A stretch of 64,000 nt of DNA from Hyphomicrobiaceae bacterium (GTDB lineage: Bacteria; Pseudomonadota; Alphaproteobacteria; Rhizobiales; Hyphomicrobiaceae): assembly GCA_016793635.1 (NCBI GenBank), contig JAEUMD010000007.1, positions 1 to 64,000 on the forward strand, given 5' to 3'. Under the pieces are notes generated by a model. The model saw only the letters and a program-made list of their open reading frames with translations. It was not told the origin of the DNA and did no database searches. Positions within the stretch are counted from its first letter, which is position 1. Each line of letters begins with the position of its first letter. Made by a program: the position numbers and the translations under genes. Below, piece by piece: positions 19,923 to 28,380 of the stretch.

Positions 19923-20582
19923 TCAAGGCGCGGCGGCGCGCGTGGACGGCGACCAGCGATCGCCGGGCTCATCGAAGCAGCTCAGCAAGTACTTCGAGCG
20001 CTGCGGCCCCGGCAGATGCCCGAACGGCGAGCCGCCGCTGCCTGCCAGGAAAGGAGCGAAGCTCATCACGTCGTCGCGAGAAAACGTGCCGTTGTCGCGG
20101 CCGAGCCTGATCGCCCAGCAATCGGCTTCCTTCTCCTGCTCGGAATTGCCGCCAAACCAGTGACCGAGCGCGTGGTGTCCGCACTCGTGCTGGAAGAAGA
20201 AAATCTGCAACTTGTCGGGCAGGCGTTCGATGATGTGCGGATCGATGACGATGACGGGAACGCGATTGACGATTCCCGCCCGGCCGACATCTCCGAGGTT
20301 CGTGACCTGCATGGTTCGCACCGTCGCCCCGCGAACATCGCGGCAGCTCAACGGCTGGCCAGCGATGACCATGGTGCTCGAATCGTCGTCGCGAGCCACG
20401 GCAACGTCGGTGCAGACGGAAATGCCACCAGCGGCCGCCAGCAAAACGCAAGCCGTCGTCATCAGGTCGCGGACAAACCCCGAGGCCCTGGCCTCGAGGG
20501 CGCGCCAGGCCACCATGCCCCTTGCGCGGCAGGACCTGGCACCCCGTTTCAACGTGGCGAGCACGTGTGCGCGTCCCGTCAC
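19923..20582 (-). CDS. Small putative zinc-metallopeptidase with HExxH motif
   Basis: A 219-residue protein starting at a GTG with a well-placed GGAGG ribosome binding site. A hydrophobic segment (TTACVLLAAAGGISV, ~42-56) suggests a signal or anchor after a basic N-terminus. H132-E-C-G-H136 in FFFQHECGHHALGHW is an HExxH zinc site, and E152 in EKEADCWAIRL sits where gluzincins place their third ligand, so a catalytic site is plausible. The domain also has a CFDEP C-terminal cysteine. I do not recognise a named family; it is much smaller than M48 proteases. Possibly co-transcribed with the hydrolase gene. Confidence 0.65.
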   Translation of the reverse strand: MTGRAHVLATLKRGARSCRARGMVAWRALEARASGFVRDLMTTACVLLAAAGGISVCTDVAVARDDDSSTMVIAGQPLSCRDVRGATVRTMQVTNLGDVGRAGIVNRVPVIVIDPHIIERLPDKLQIFFFQHECGHHALGHWFGGNSEQEKEADCWAIRLGRDNGTFSRDDVMSFAPFLAGSGGSPFGHLPGPQRSKYLLSCFDEPGDRWSPSTRAAAP

Positions 20583-20874
20583 CCTGACGCCTCCGGCGGT
20601 TGACTGACGTCAGCTTCTCCCGATGCGCACAGGCTTGTCAACGCACGGCGGGCGGCCTCCCAGTCATCTAACCGGCATGATCGTGGGCGCTGACTGAGAA
20701 ATGTTCAGATTGTCGGATGACGGGTTATTTTCTAGCAACAATTTTCTAATGGATGGATAGTTTTGAGCATTTCTGATCTGCATCTGACACCAATTGAGGC
20801 GAGTCGCTTAATTCTTGCGCGACGTAACAGCGTGCCTCGAAGTTCACGAACACTGATCCAAAAGGAAATACGAG

Positions 20875-21663
20875 ATGAGACATTCGCTCGCCGTCGGCAC
20901 TCTTGTTGCTGCTCTGGTCGGCGTCGCCAATTCGGCGTTAGCGGGGAGCCTGAAGGATGAACCCACCGCAGCTCCGACCCCCATTCACTACTTCCGCATC
21001 GATGCTGGGATGACTTGGTCCGATACCGATCAGGGAACGTGGGTGTCTCCGAGCAACGAAGGCGGCGCACGGGGCAACTGGCGCTTGGAGGACGACGAAG
21101 CATTCATCGCAGGCATCGCAGTCGGGCGAACCCTCATGCCGGGCCTCCGCGGCGATATATCCGGCATGTTCATTGGCGGCCAGAGATATGACGGCTGTCG
21201 CATTCCGGGTGGGCAAGGCAATGTGCCGGCTTGCGGTCAAGCAAGCGTCGAGAGCTCGGTCGATACGGCCGCGATCATGGCCAACATCTTCGTCGAGCCA
21301 TTGACGCTGTTGGGGCACGGTGGACGGATCCGTCCCTTTCTGACGGCCGGCATCGGCGTCGCTTTCAACGACATGAATGGTTGGACACGCATTAATCCGA
21401 CGAACCAACAGCATCCCATACGGAATTTCAGCGGCGATACCGAAACCAGCTTCGCCTGGACCATCGGTGGCGGCGCCAGCATCGACATCGGCTCCCTGTT
21501 TGGCGGCTACCCGGTCGCACTCGACGTCACCTATCGGTACATCGACGCCGGACATGCCGAGGGAGGCTTGGTTCCCGATGTCGGCAACGGCATTCCCAAC
21601 GAAGCGCTGAATTACGACGTGACGTTCCATGCCGTGACGGCCGGTCTCCGCGTCCCCTTCTGA
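20875..21663 (+). CDS. Outer-membrane beta-barrel protein (opacity/Omp25-like)
   Basis: A 262-residue exported protein with a clear signal peptide (MRHSLAVGTLVAALVGVANSALA) and alternating amphipathic strands (FRIDAGMTWSD, IRPFLTAGIGVAFND, SFAWTIGGGASIDIG, VALDVTYRYIDAG). It ends VTAGLRVPF, with the terminal phenylalanine required for BAM-mediated assembly. Resembles the porin-like small barrels of Rhizobiales (Omp25/Omp31 type); structural or adhesive role inferred. An AAAAGGAAATACGAG ribosome binding site precedes it; a terminator follows at 21753. Confidence 0.85.
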   Translation: MRHSLAVGTLVAALVGVANSALAGSLKDEPTAAPTPIHYFRIDAGMTWSDTDQGTWVSPSNEGGARGNWRLEDDEAFIAGIAVGRTLMPGLRGDISGMFIGGQRYDGCRIPGGQGNVPACGQASVESSVDTAAIMANIFVEPLTLLGHGGRIRPFLTAGIGVAFNDMNGWTRINPTNQQHPIRNFSGDTETSFAWTIGGGASIDIGSLFGGYPVALDVTYRYIDAGHAEGGLVPDVGNGIPNEALNYDVTFHAVTAGLRVPF

Positions 21664-21752
21664 AGAGCGGCGCGGCGATCCGATCTCCGCCCTCCGGGGG
21701 ATGTGGAGCGGTGCACATCGCCGTCGACCGGCATACCGAGGGCCAATGAACG

Positions 21753-21788
21753 AAAAACGCGCGGCCTGCTCAGGGCTGCGCGTTTTTC
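21753..21788 (+). terminator. Terminator after the outer-membrane protein gene
   Basis: AAAAACGCGC / GCGCGTTTTT forms a 10-bp stem with a 15-nt loop and a built-in T run, about 90 bp after the stop codon. Confidence 0.85.
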
Positions 21789-21899
21789 TGTTTCAGGGGT
21801 TGCCTCGCGACGCGTCGAAGGCTGGTGCACGACGTTCGAACGGCCAGCACGCGCATCCGAGTGAGGGCGGCGGGAGCGCTTACAGGAGGCTCAAAATCA

Positions 21900-21935
21900 A
21901 TCGGCCACGCTGCGCTGATGCGCGGCGTGGCCGAT
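21900..21935 (-). terminator. Terminator after pntB
   Basis: A 16-bp stem with one G-T pair and a 4-nt TGAT loop lies 27 bp beyond the pntB stop; on the reverse strand it is followed by TGATTTTGAG. It should end the pnt operon transcript. Confidence 0.8.
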
Positions 21936-21962
21936 GACCTCGTTGCGAACGGAATGGGCGGA

Positions 21963-23375
21963 TCAGTGGCCGCCGCCGGAAATCGCCTTGGCGATCTCTT
22001 CCGTCATCTTCTTGGCGTCGCCCAGCGCCATGATCGTGTTGTCGCGGTAGAACACCGGGTTGTCGATGCCCGCGTAACCCGAAGCGAGCGAGCGCTTGTT
22101 GAACAGAACGGTGCCGGCCTTCCACACCTGCAGCACCGGCATGCCGTAGATCGGCGAGGTTTTGTCCTCTTCGGCCGCAGGGTTGACGACGTCGTTGGCG
22201 CCGATGACGTAGACGGCGTCGGTCTGCGAGAATTCCGAGTTGATGTCCTCGAGCTCGAACACCTCGTCGTAGGGCACATTGGCCTCGGCGAGCAGCACAT
22301 TCATGTGGCCGGGCATGCGGCCCGCGACGGGGTGGATGGCGTACTTCACCTCGACTCCCGCCTTCTTCAGGTTGTCCGCCATCTCACGCAGCGCGTGCTG
22401 GGCCTGCGCGACGGCCATGCCGTAGCCTGGCACGATGATGACCTTCTGGGCGTTCTTGAGGATGTAGGCCGCATCGTCCGCGCCGCCGATCTTGACCGGC
22501 TTCTGCTCGCCGCCACCGGACGCCGCCGCCGTCTCGCCGCCGAACCCGCCGGCGATGACCGAGAGGAACGCGCGGTTCATGCCCTTGCACATGATGTAGG
22601 AGAGGATCGCACCCGAGGAACCGACCAGCGCGCCGGTAATGATGAGCGCGATGTTGCCGAGGGTGAAGCCGATGCCCGCCGCGGCCCAGCCCGAATAGGA
22701 GTTGAGCATCGAGACGACCACCGGCATGTCGGCGCCGCCGATCGGGATGATGAGCAGGACGCCGAGGATCAGCGATACCAGCGTGATCATCCAGAACAGC
22801 GACTTGTCGCCGCCGGACTGGTAGAGCATGACGATCAGCGCGATCAGCAGGATGCCGAGGCCGGCGTTGATCATGTGCCGCATCGGCAGGATGATCGGCT
22901 TGCCCGACATCTTGCCCGAGAGCTTGGCGAAGGCGATGACCGAACCGGTGAAGGTGATGGCACCGATGGCGACGCCGAGGCTCGCCTCGATCAGGCTCGC
23001 GCCCTTGATGTTGCCCGGCGTACCAATGCCGAACGCTTCCGGCGAGTAGATCGCGGCAGCCGCGACGAACACCGCCGCGAGGCCGACCAGCGAGTGGAAC
23101 GCGGCGACCAGCTCCGGCATCGACGTCATCGGGATCTTCTTCGCCGTGTAGGCGCCGACACCACCGCCGAGGCCGAGGCCGGCGATGATCAGCAACCAGG
23201 TCAGGAACGACATCGGGCTCGCGACGCCAAGCGTCGTCAGAACCGCGATCGTCATGCCGAGCATGCCGTACATGTTGCCGGTGCGCGACGTCTCGGGATG
23301 CGAGAGCCCCCGCAGCGCCAGGATGAAGAGGATGCCGGAGACGAGGTAGAGAACGGCGACGAGATTGGCGGACAT
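21963..23375 (-). CDS. pntB: NAD(P) transhydrogenase subunit beta
   Basis: A 470-residue integral membrane subunit of the proton-translocating transhydrogenase, which reduces NADP+ with NADH using the proton gradient. The N-terminal ~9 helices are followed by the NADP-binding domain III: VIIVPGYGMAVAQAQHALREM, KYAIHPVAGRMPGHMNVLLAEANVPYD and INSEFSQTDAVYVIGANDVVNPAA, all invariant in the family. An AGGAA site overlaps the stop of the preceding 92-aa gene. It closes the operon pntAA-pntAB-(92 aa)-pntB. Confidence 0.97.
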   Translation of the reverse strand: MSANLVAVLYLVSGILFILALRGLSHPETSRTGNMYGMLGMTIAVLTTLGVASPMSFLTWLLIIAGLGLGGGVGAYTAKKIPMTSMPELVAAFHSLVGLAAVFVAAAAIYSPEAFGIGTPGNIKGASLIEASLGVAIGAITFTGSVIAFAKLSGKMSGKPIILPMRHMINAGLGILLIALIVMLYQSGGDKSLFWMITLVSLILGVLLIIPIGGADMPVVVSMLNSYSGWAAAGIGFTLGNIALIITGALVGSSGAILSYIMCKGMNRAFLSVIAGGFGGETAAASGGGEQKPVKIGGADDAAYILKNAQKVIIVPGYGMAVAQAQHALREMADNLKKAGVEVKYAIHPVAGRMPGHMNVLLAEANVPYDEVFELEDINSEFSQTDAVYVIGANDVVNPAAEEDKTSPIYGMPVLQVWKAGTVLFNKRSLASGYAGIDNPVFYRDNTIMALGDAKKMTEEIAKAISGGGH

Positions 23376-23384
23376 TTCGGGTTC

Positions 23385-23663
23385 CTACTGAAATGCGCTG
23401 TTGAGGCGGGCGCGGGCTTGGCGGATAGCTTCCGAAAGCTCTAGGTCGTCGGCCTCGAAGGGACTGTCGGGATGGCGGAGCGCGGGATCGGGGCAGTACG
23501 CTTCGACGGCGAAGAACAAGGTCTCGTTCGCCTTCGGTATCTCCACGCCGCCGTCACGCATCGCTGCGTGCCACCGGTCGAAGAAGAGATCGTGGAACGT
23601 GACGGCGTCGACGCGACCCTCTCGGAAAGAACCCAGAAGCGCGCGCCAGCCGACCTCACTCAC
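23385..23663 (-). CDS. Hypothetical 92-aa protein inserted in the pnt operon
   Basis: GTG start at 23663 overlaps the pntAB stop by 4 nt (GTGA), and its own stop lies 9 nt before pntB, so it is translationally integrated in the operon. The acidic protein ([37 protein letters not shown]...) is predicted helical, without membrane segments or cysteine motifs (one Cys). The layout vaguely recalls colicin-immunity-like helical bundles, but I would not assign it. A role in transhydrogenase assembly or regulation is suggested only by position. Confidence 0.75.
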   Translation of the reverse strand: MSEVGWRALLGSFREGRVDAVTFHDLFFDRWHAAMRDGGVEIPKANETLFFAVEAYCPDPALRHPDSPFEADDLELSEAIRQARARLNSAFQ

Positions 23664-24055
23664 TTCTTCGCCTCTTTCTTCTTGTACATGGCGAGCATGC
23701 GGGCGGTGACGAGGAAGCCGCCGAAGATGTTCACCGACGCCATGACAAGGGCGAGGAAACCGAACACTTTGGCCGCGGTGCCACCCGAGGCGACGCCTTG
23801 CACGCCGACGGCGAGCAACGCACCGACGACGATCACCGACGAAATGGCGTTGGTGACGCTCATCAGCGGCGTGTGCAGCGCCGGGGTGACACTCCAGACG
23901 ACGTAGTAGCCGACGAAGATCGCCATCGCGAACACCATCAGCTCGTAGAAGAAGGGATCGACCGTCCCTTCGCCGCCACCGGCGCCCGCGAAGGCCGCGC
24001 CGGCCGAACCGGCGAGCGCGGCGAGGGCGAGAGGAAGAACGCGCTTGAAGCTCAT
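23660..24055 (-). CDS. pntAB: NAD(P) transhydrogenase subunit alpha, membrane part (PntAB / alpha-2)
   Basis: A 131-residue subunit with a signal-like N-terminus (residues 5-22), a Gly-rich spacer and three membrane helices ([59 protein letters not shown]), ending [27 protein letters not shown] is the family signature. In alphaproteobacteria the E. coli alpha subunit is split in two, as here. Start ATG at 24055; pntAA ends 13 bp upstream. Confidence 0.95.
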   Translation of the reverse strand: MSFKRVLPLALAALAGSAGAAFAGAGGGEGTVDPFFYELMVFAMAIFVGYYVVWSVTPALHTPLMSVTNAISSVIVVGALLAVGVQGVASGGTAAKVFGFLALVMASVNIFGGFLVTARMLAMYKKKEAKK

Positions 24056-24068
24056 CTCTTGGTCTCCG

Positions 24069-25205
24069 TCACGAAGCCGCGGCGAGGTTGGGATGAATGA
24101 TGGCGCCATCCTTGGCGACGAGCGTGCCGGTCACGGTCTCGTCCGCCCAGTTCACCTTGAGCGCCTTCTCTTTCTTGTCGATCATGGTCTCGAGGAACGC
24201 GAGCAGGTTCTTGGCGTAGAGGCTCGAGGCATTGAACGGCAACGTCGCGGCGAGGGTGATCGGACCGGCGATGCGGACGCCACCGACCGTCGTCGTCTGG
24301 CCCGGCACCGTCAGCTCGCAGTTACCGCCACGCTCGGCGGCGAGATCGACGATCACCGAACCCGGCTTCATGCTCTCGACCATCGCCTTCGTGATGAGGC
24401 GAGGCGCAGGGCGGCCCGGGATCAGGGCGGTCGTGATAACGATGTCTTGGATCTTGATGTGGTTGGCGACGAGCTCGGCCTGCTTCTTCTGGTACTCGGC
24501 CGACATCGCCTTGGCGTAACCGGCCGCGGTCTGCGCCTGCTTGAACTCGTCGTCCTCGACGGCGATGAACTTGGCGCCGAGCGACTGCACCTGCTCCTTG
24601 GTGGCAGGCCGCACGTCGGTGGCGGAGACGATGCCGCCGAGGCGGCGTGCCGTGGCGATGGCCTGGAGGCCGGCAACCCCGACGCCCATGATGAAGATCT
24701 TAGCTGCCGGCACCGTACCGGCCGCCGTCATCATCATCGGCAACGCCTGCCCGAACATCGAGGCGCCGTCGACCACCGCCTTGTAGCCAGCGAGGTTCGC
24801 CTGGCTCGACAGCACGTCCATCGACTGGGCGCGCGTGATGCGCGGCATGAACTCCATGGCGAAGAGCGACGCCTTTGTGGCGGCCAGAGCCTCGAGACCT
24901 GCGCGGTCGTCGTAGGGGTTGAGGATCGAGAACACCATCGCGCCGGGCTTCAACTGCGATATCTCCTCGGCCGCCGGCCGGCGCACCTTGAGCAGGATAT
25001 CGGCGCCGGAGAGCGCTTCGGCAGCGCTTCCGGCAATCTCGGCACCCTGGGCGCGCAGCGCATCGTCCGAGAAGAACGAGCGGGCACCCGCGCCGGACTG
25101 GACGCGCACCTTGGCGCCCATGGCGGTGAGCTTCTTGACGGTTTCCGGCGAGACGGCGACTCGCGTCTCGTCGGCACTTTCGGCCGTGACGGCTATGGTG
25201 AGCAT
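24069..25205 (-). CDS. pntAA: NAD(P) transhydrogenase subunit alpha, NAD-binding part (PntAA / alpha-1)
   Basis: A 378-residue soluble domain I that binds NAD(H). [26 protein letters not shown] at the N-terminus, [30 protein letters not shown] and the dinucleotide-binding [21 protein letters not shown] with the D-V-R end of strand 2 are typical, as is [33 protein letters not shown]. First gene of the transhydrogenase operon, downstream of a small aa3-oxidase subunit gene. Confidence 0.97.
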   Translation of the reverse strand: MLTIAVTAESADETRVAVSPETVKKLTAMGAKVRVQSGAGARSFFSDDALRAQGAEIAGSAAEALSGADILLKVRRPAAEEISQLKPGAMVFSILNPYDDRAGLEALAATKASLFAMEFMPRITRAQSMDVLSSQANLAGYKAVVDGASMFGQALPMMMTAAGTVPAAKIFIMGVGVAGLQAIATARRLGGIVSATDVRPATKEQVQSLGAKFIAVEDDEFKQAQTAAGYAKAMSAEYQKKQAELVANHIKIQDIVITTALIPGRPAPRLITKAMVESMKPGSVIVDLAAERGGNCELTVPGQTTTVGGVRIAGPITLAATLPFNASSLYAKNLLAFLETMIDKKEKALKVNWADETVTGTLVAKDGAIIHPNLAAAS

Positions 25206-25344
25206 CTAGGCGTCCGATTGAGTTTGCCGAGCTGAAACGCTCTCGGCGGAGAAGCTGAGGTTCAGGGCGCGACGCGGCCTACCGGAGCGATGACGAGGCC
25301 GGAAAACGGGGGGTGCCGGCCCGAAGCCAGCGCCCTCCCGGGCA

Positions 25345-25488
25345 TCAGACCAGGAAATAGGCCATGCCGAGCAAAAGCACGACGCAGAACGCGATGAGCA
25401 GCTTCGTGACGAGCAGGAAGCCGTGGTACGTGCGGGTGTGCTCCGCGTAGTCCATGGCCGGATGGCCGTGCGTCGTGTCGAGCGACAT
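25345..25488 (-). CDS. aa3-type cytochrome c oxidase subunit IV-like protein, 47 aa
   Basis: ATG at 25488 with a GGGAGAA ribosome binding site gives a 47-residue single-pass membrane protein: a short polar N-terminus with MDYAEHTRTYHGFL, then the helix KLLIAFCVVLLLGMAYFLV. The Y-x-E-H-x-x-T-Y-x-x-F pattern is that of bacterial aa3 oxidase subunit IV (COX4_pro_2). It lies just before pntAA in many Rhizobiales, so the position supports the call. It probably leads the same operon. Confidence 0.85.
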   Translation of the reverse strand: MSLDTTHGHPAMDYAEHTRTYHGFLLVTKLLIAFCVVLLLGMAYFLV

Positions 25489-25869
25489 ATGTGTTCTCCC
25501 TCCCAGGGCCGTATTTTTGCCGTAAGTTTCGTAACGCAACGCCGGGTCTGCATCAACCTGGAAGGTTGGGCAATATCGCCCGATTTCCGAACCCGATCGG
25601 GGCAGCGGCAACCTCCGTGGCATACCAGAGGTTCTCGTTCGCCCGTATTGGCCCTTACGTCAATCTCTTCAGGGCGCGACGAGTGATCGCGGAGATGTCC
25701 CTGTGGATGTTCGCGCCATGTCGCACGGCTCCCGCCGGGATCGCCGGAGTGCGGGTGCGAACCAAATTCGGCCCGAATTCAGCGGCATTCGCGGGAGCTT
25801 CGAGACGCGCGGGCCCGGAAGCCGGGCCCGCCGCCGTGGCAATAGATTGGGTCCGCCCCCTCAGCCGTA
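25489..25869. other. 381-bp divergent intergenic region with a strong GC hairpin
   Basis: It separates the leftward pnt operon from the rightward secreted-protein genes and must hold both promoters. At 25809-25831 GCGGGCCCGG and CCGGGCCCGC form a 10-bp all-GC stem with a 3-nt AAG loop, without a T tract, ~40 bp upstream of the next start. No gene is supported here. Confidence 0.5.
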
Positions 25870-26709
25870 ATGGAGCCCCGAGCCATGCAGCGCCGCTGCC
25901 CGTTCCAGCGCCAGCCCTTCCTGGCGCTCCGCCGAGAAAACCAGGTGCTCCCCCTGCCGGCTATCGCCGCAACCGTAGTACTTGCTGGTGCAATTGCGCT
26001 GCACGCCGCCCCGGCACGGGCGCTCGAGATTCTTCCTAACGAAAAGGCAGGCCGCGAGGCGTGCGAGAAGCGCGTCTGCGACATCATCCTGAAGAAGACC
26101 GCGGGCCCGCCGCTCGTCTGCAACATGACGAAGACGTGGGACCGCGACAAGATCAAGAAAGGCAGCAACAAGAAGCGCATCACGTGGGGCTTCGGTGACG
26201 CGCGGTGCAGCCTGACGCTCAATCTCGACCGCAGCCTCATCCTGCCGGCGCTGACCAACGACAAATACACGCTCGTGTTCCCGCCGCAGACCGTCAATTG
26301 CCTTGTCGAGGACGAGGAGAAGAAAGCGAAACCGCTGGTGGTGATCGCCGCGCCCAAGGTGAAGTTCAAGGACGGGCAAGCCTACAAGGTGTGGATCAAC
26401 GTCAAGGAAGTCGAAGGCGAGGGCCTCGTGAAGAACCTCGTCTGGTCCGTGTCGAAGCTCGCCGACGGCATCGGCATTTTCCATTCCGATACGGTGAAGA
26501 GCATCAACACCTTCGTCCACAAGACTTGCCCCGACGAGCACGGCAAGCCGGTCGAGGCGATGGCGAAGCCTGCCGCCAAGGGGACCGCAGTCAAGTCGGA
26601 AGCGGCCAAATCGGAAGCAGCCAAGTCGGAACCGGGCAAGCCGGAACCGGCCAAGTCCGAGGCGACGAAACCCGCTCCGTCACGCCAGGAGCGCGCCACC
26701 GCGAACTGA
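25870..26709 (+). CDS. Secreted cysteine-containing protein, copy A, with Lys/Ser/Glu-repeat tail
   Basis: A 279-residue exported protein of no family I recognise. The ATG at 25870 lacks a ribosome binding site; ATG 25885 has GGAG nine bases upstream and may be the true start. The signal region (AATVVLAGAIALHAAPARA) leads into LEILPNEKAGREACEKRVCD. Cysteines lie at about 65, 70, 84, 113, 144 and 220, matched in copy B. Shared blocks: TCNM/VCNM-x-KTWDRDKIKKG, WGFGDARCS, PPQTVNC, KLADGIGIFH and INTFVHKTCP. The tail from residue ~236 is a low-complexity run of KSEAA / KSEPG / KPEPA pentads, absent in copy B. Confidence 0.75.
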   Translation: MEPRAMQRRCPFQRQPFLALRRENQVLPLPAIAATVVLAGAIALHAAPARALEILPNEKAGREACEKRVCDIILKKTAGPPLVCNMTKTWDRDKIKKGSNKKRITWGFGDARCSLTLNLDRSLILPALTNDKYTLVFPPQTVNCLVEDEEKKAKPLVVIAAPKVKFKDGQAYKVWINVKEVEGEGLVKNLVWSVSKLADGIGIFHSDTVKSINTFVHKTCPDEHGKPVEAMAKPAAKGTAVKSEAAKSEAAKSEPGKPEPAKSEATKPAPSRQERATAN

Positions 26710-26962
26710 TAAAGCCCCCTATTCAAGCCGTTTCATCGCCAGGGCCCATCGGGCATGCCGGACGGAGTTCGAGGCAGGCTTCGGGCGGTTCTGCCGCTCA
26801 TCGCTCATGCGCGCCGGCAACACCCGAGGAATGTCTGTTGGCGAGGGCCGCTTGATCCAAATCTCGCCCTAATCGGGCATCAATCGAGCGTTCCTCGGAC
26901 GCGGCTGTCGCAATGCCGCGCGAGACCTGGAGCTGATGCGGCAACCCATAGGACAGTCCTCG

Positions 26963-27586
26963 ATGTATTCTGCTGTGATTTCCTCATTCGCGACGCGCGG
27001 AGCGCTCGCGCTGGCGGCGCTGACCATCGCCAATGGCCACGTGCTCGCGCTCGATGTACTGCCCGACGAACGGGCGGGGCGTCAGGCCTGCGAGCGCGCC
27101 TTGTGCGAGATGGTGGTGAAGCGCGAGGCCGCCGGCGGCCCGCTCACCTGCAACATGGTGAAGACGTGGGACCGCGATAAGATCAAGAAGGGCGGCGAGA
27201 GCGGTAAGCTATCGTGGGGGTTTGGCGACGCACGGTGCTCCGTCGCCATCAACATTCCGCGTGACCAGCTGATGCCGGCGCTGGCCGAGCCCAAATATAC
27301 GTTGAACGTGCCGACCCAGACCGTGAAGTGCGAGATCGAAGGAAGCGATGCCGCGGTCACGACGATCAGCGTCGAGGCGAACCCCAAGATCGAGTTCGTG
27401 GCCGGCAAGGCTGACAAGCTCTGGCTCAACGTCGGCAAGGTCGAAGGCGACACCATCGCTACGAAATTCATCTGGGCGGCGACAAAGCTGATCGACGGCG
27501 TCGGCCTGTTCCACACAGCCGCGATCACCGAGATCAACAGCTTCGTGCACGAGAAGTGCCCGGAGATCCACGCCGGGAAGCAGTAA
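26963..27586 (+). CDS. Secreted cysteine-containing protein, copy B
   Basis: ATG at 26963 (MYSAVISSFATRGALALAAL, a good signal peptide with AGGA upstream); the frame is open from ATG 26936. About 207 residues. It is clearly homologous to copy A: LDVLPDERAGRQACERALCE, PLTCNMVKTWDRDKIKKGG, LSWGFGDARCSVAINIP, VPTQTVKCEIEG, TKLIDGVGLFHTAAITEINSFVHEKCPE. All six cysteines align. It lacks the repeat tail. Probably a periplasmic or extracellular domain held by disulfides; function unknown. A strong terminator follows. Confidence 0.75.
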   Translation: MYSAVISSFATRGALALAALTIANGHVLALDVLPDERAGRQACERALCEMVVKREAAGGPLTCNMVKTWDRDKIKKGGESGKLSWGFGDARCSVAINIPRDQLMPALAEPKYTLNVPTQTVKCEIEGSDAAVTTISVEANPKIEFVAGKADKLWLNVGKVEGDTIATKFIWAATKLIDGVGLFHTAAITEINSFVHEKCPEIHAGKQ

Positions 27587-27622
27587 GCAAACCGGCTTCA
27601 ATCGAGTTAAGGGCGGCGGGGC

Positions 27623-27655
27623 GCGCGCGGCATCGACGAGATGCCGCGCGCTTTT
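27623..27655 (+). terminator. Terminator after secreted copy B
   Basis: Perfect 12-bp stem GCGCGCGGCATC / GATGCCGCGCGC, 5-nt loop, then TTTT; 37 bp after the stop codon. Confidence 0.85.
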
Positions 27656-27743
27656 CACATCTTGGCCATCGGCAGGGCACCGGCCTGCGCTAAGCTGCGC
27701 CGTGCACCAGTGCCCGGGCACGAGCCGCGACGTGAGCCAGAAT

Positions 27744-28325
27744 ATGTTTGCCGAGTACCAAATCTACCGCGATGCAAGAGCGCGCGCAGCCGCAGTCGCG
27801 CTCTTCGCCTGGGCATCGCTCCCAGGTTGCGCTGGCGCCGCGTCGGACGCGGCAGCCCGGCCCGACTGTTTCGAACAGCTCGAAAACTCCACCACTTCGG
27901 AAATTTCGTGCGCGGTGCCTCTCGAATTATCCGAGACCGAGCGCGCCGAACTCGAAGCCGGTTCGCGCGGCTACGTGAAGAATGTCGCCTGCACGCTGAC
28001 CGTGCGCATCGCGCGGGATGAGGTCGAGGCAGCTCTCGCAGCGACGGACGTCGAATTCCAGAGCCCCGAGCAACCCGTCGTCTGCCACATCGAAACGCAC
28101 AAATCTGCATTCGACGTCACGGCCACATTCGCACCGCGCTTCGTCGTCCGCGGAGACGTCGCCGTCGAGGCGACGCCGGGACTCGGCAACGTCAAGGGCG
28201 TCTCTCGCGTCATCTCTTGGCCCGTGGTGCAGTTCGTCAATCGCTGGCCGTCGATCCGCAGTGGCTTGCTCCAGATCGTCAACGCCTACCGAGTGCACGC
28301 ACGAAAGCGCAAAGCCAGCCGCTGA
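27744..28325 (+). CDS. Secreted cysteine-containing protein, diverged copy C
   Basis: The frame is open from GTG 27702; ATG 27744 is a possible start, about 193 residues, with signal-like AAAVALFAWASLPGCAGAA (a possible lipobox LPGC). Similarity to copies A and B is weak but ordered: ISCAVPLEL at the first block, VACTLTVRIARDEVEAAL matching ARCSLTL...LILPAL, PEQPVVCHIETH matching PPQTVNCLVED, and VSRVISWPVVQFVNRWPSI matching KNLVWSVSKLADGI. The TWDRDKIKKG block and the C-terminal cysteine are lost. It ends RKRKASR. Listed as a third, diverged member. Confidence 0.6.
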   Translation: MFAEYQIYRDARARAAAVALFAWASLPGCAGAASDAAARPDCFEQLENSTTSEISCAVPLELSETERAELEAGSRGYVKNVACTLTVRIARDEVEAALAATDVEFQSPEQPVVCHIETHKSAFDVTATFAPRFVVRGDVAVEATPGLGNVKGVSRVISWPVVQFVNRWPSIRSGLLQIVNAYRVHARKRKASR

Positions 28326-28380
28326 ATGCGGCAAGTCGAGATGAAGGCGTGGAGTACTTCGATCTCGAGGGGGGCAAACC

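Noticed and set aside
21825-23444. 539-codon forward frame
   Set aside because: Antisense to pntB; composition is Arg/Asp/Val-rich shadow.
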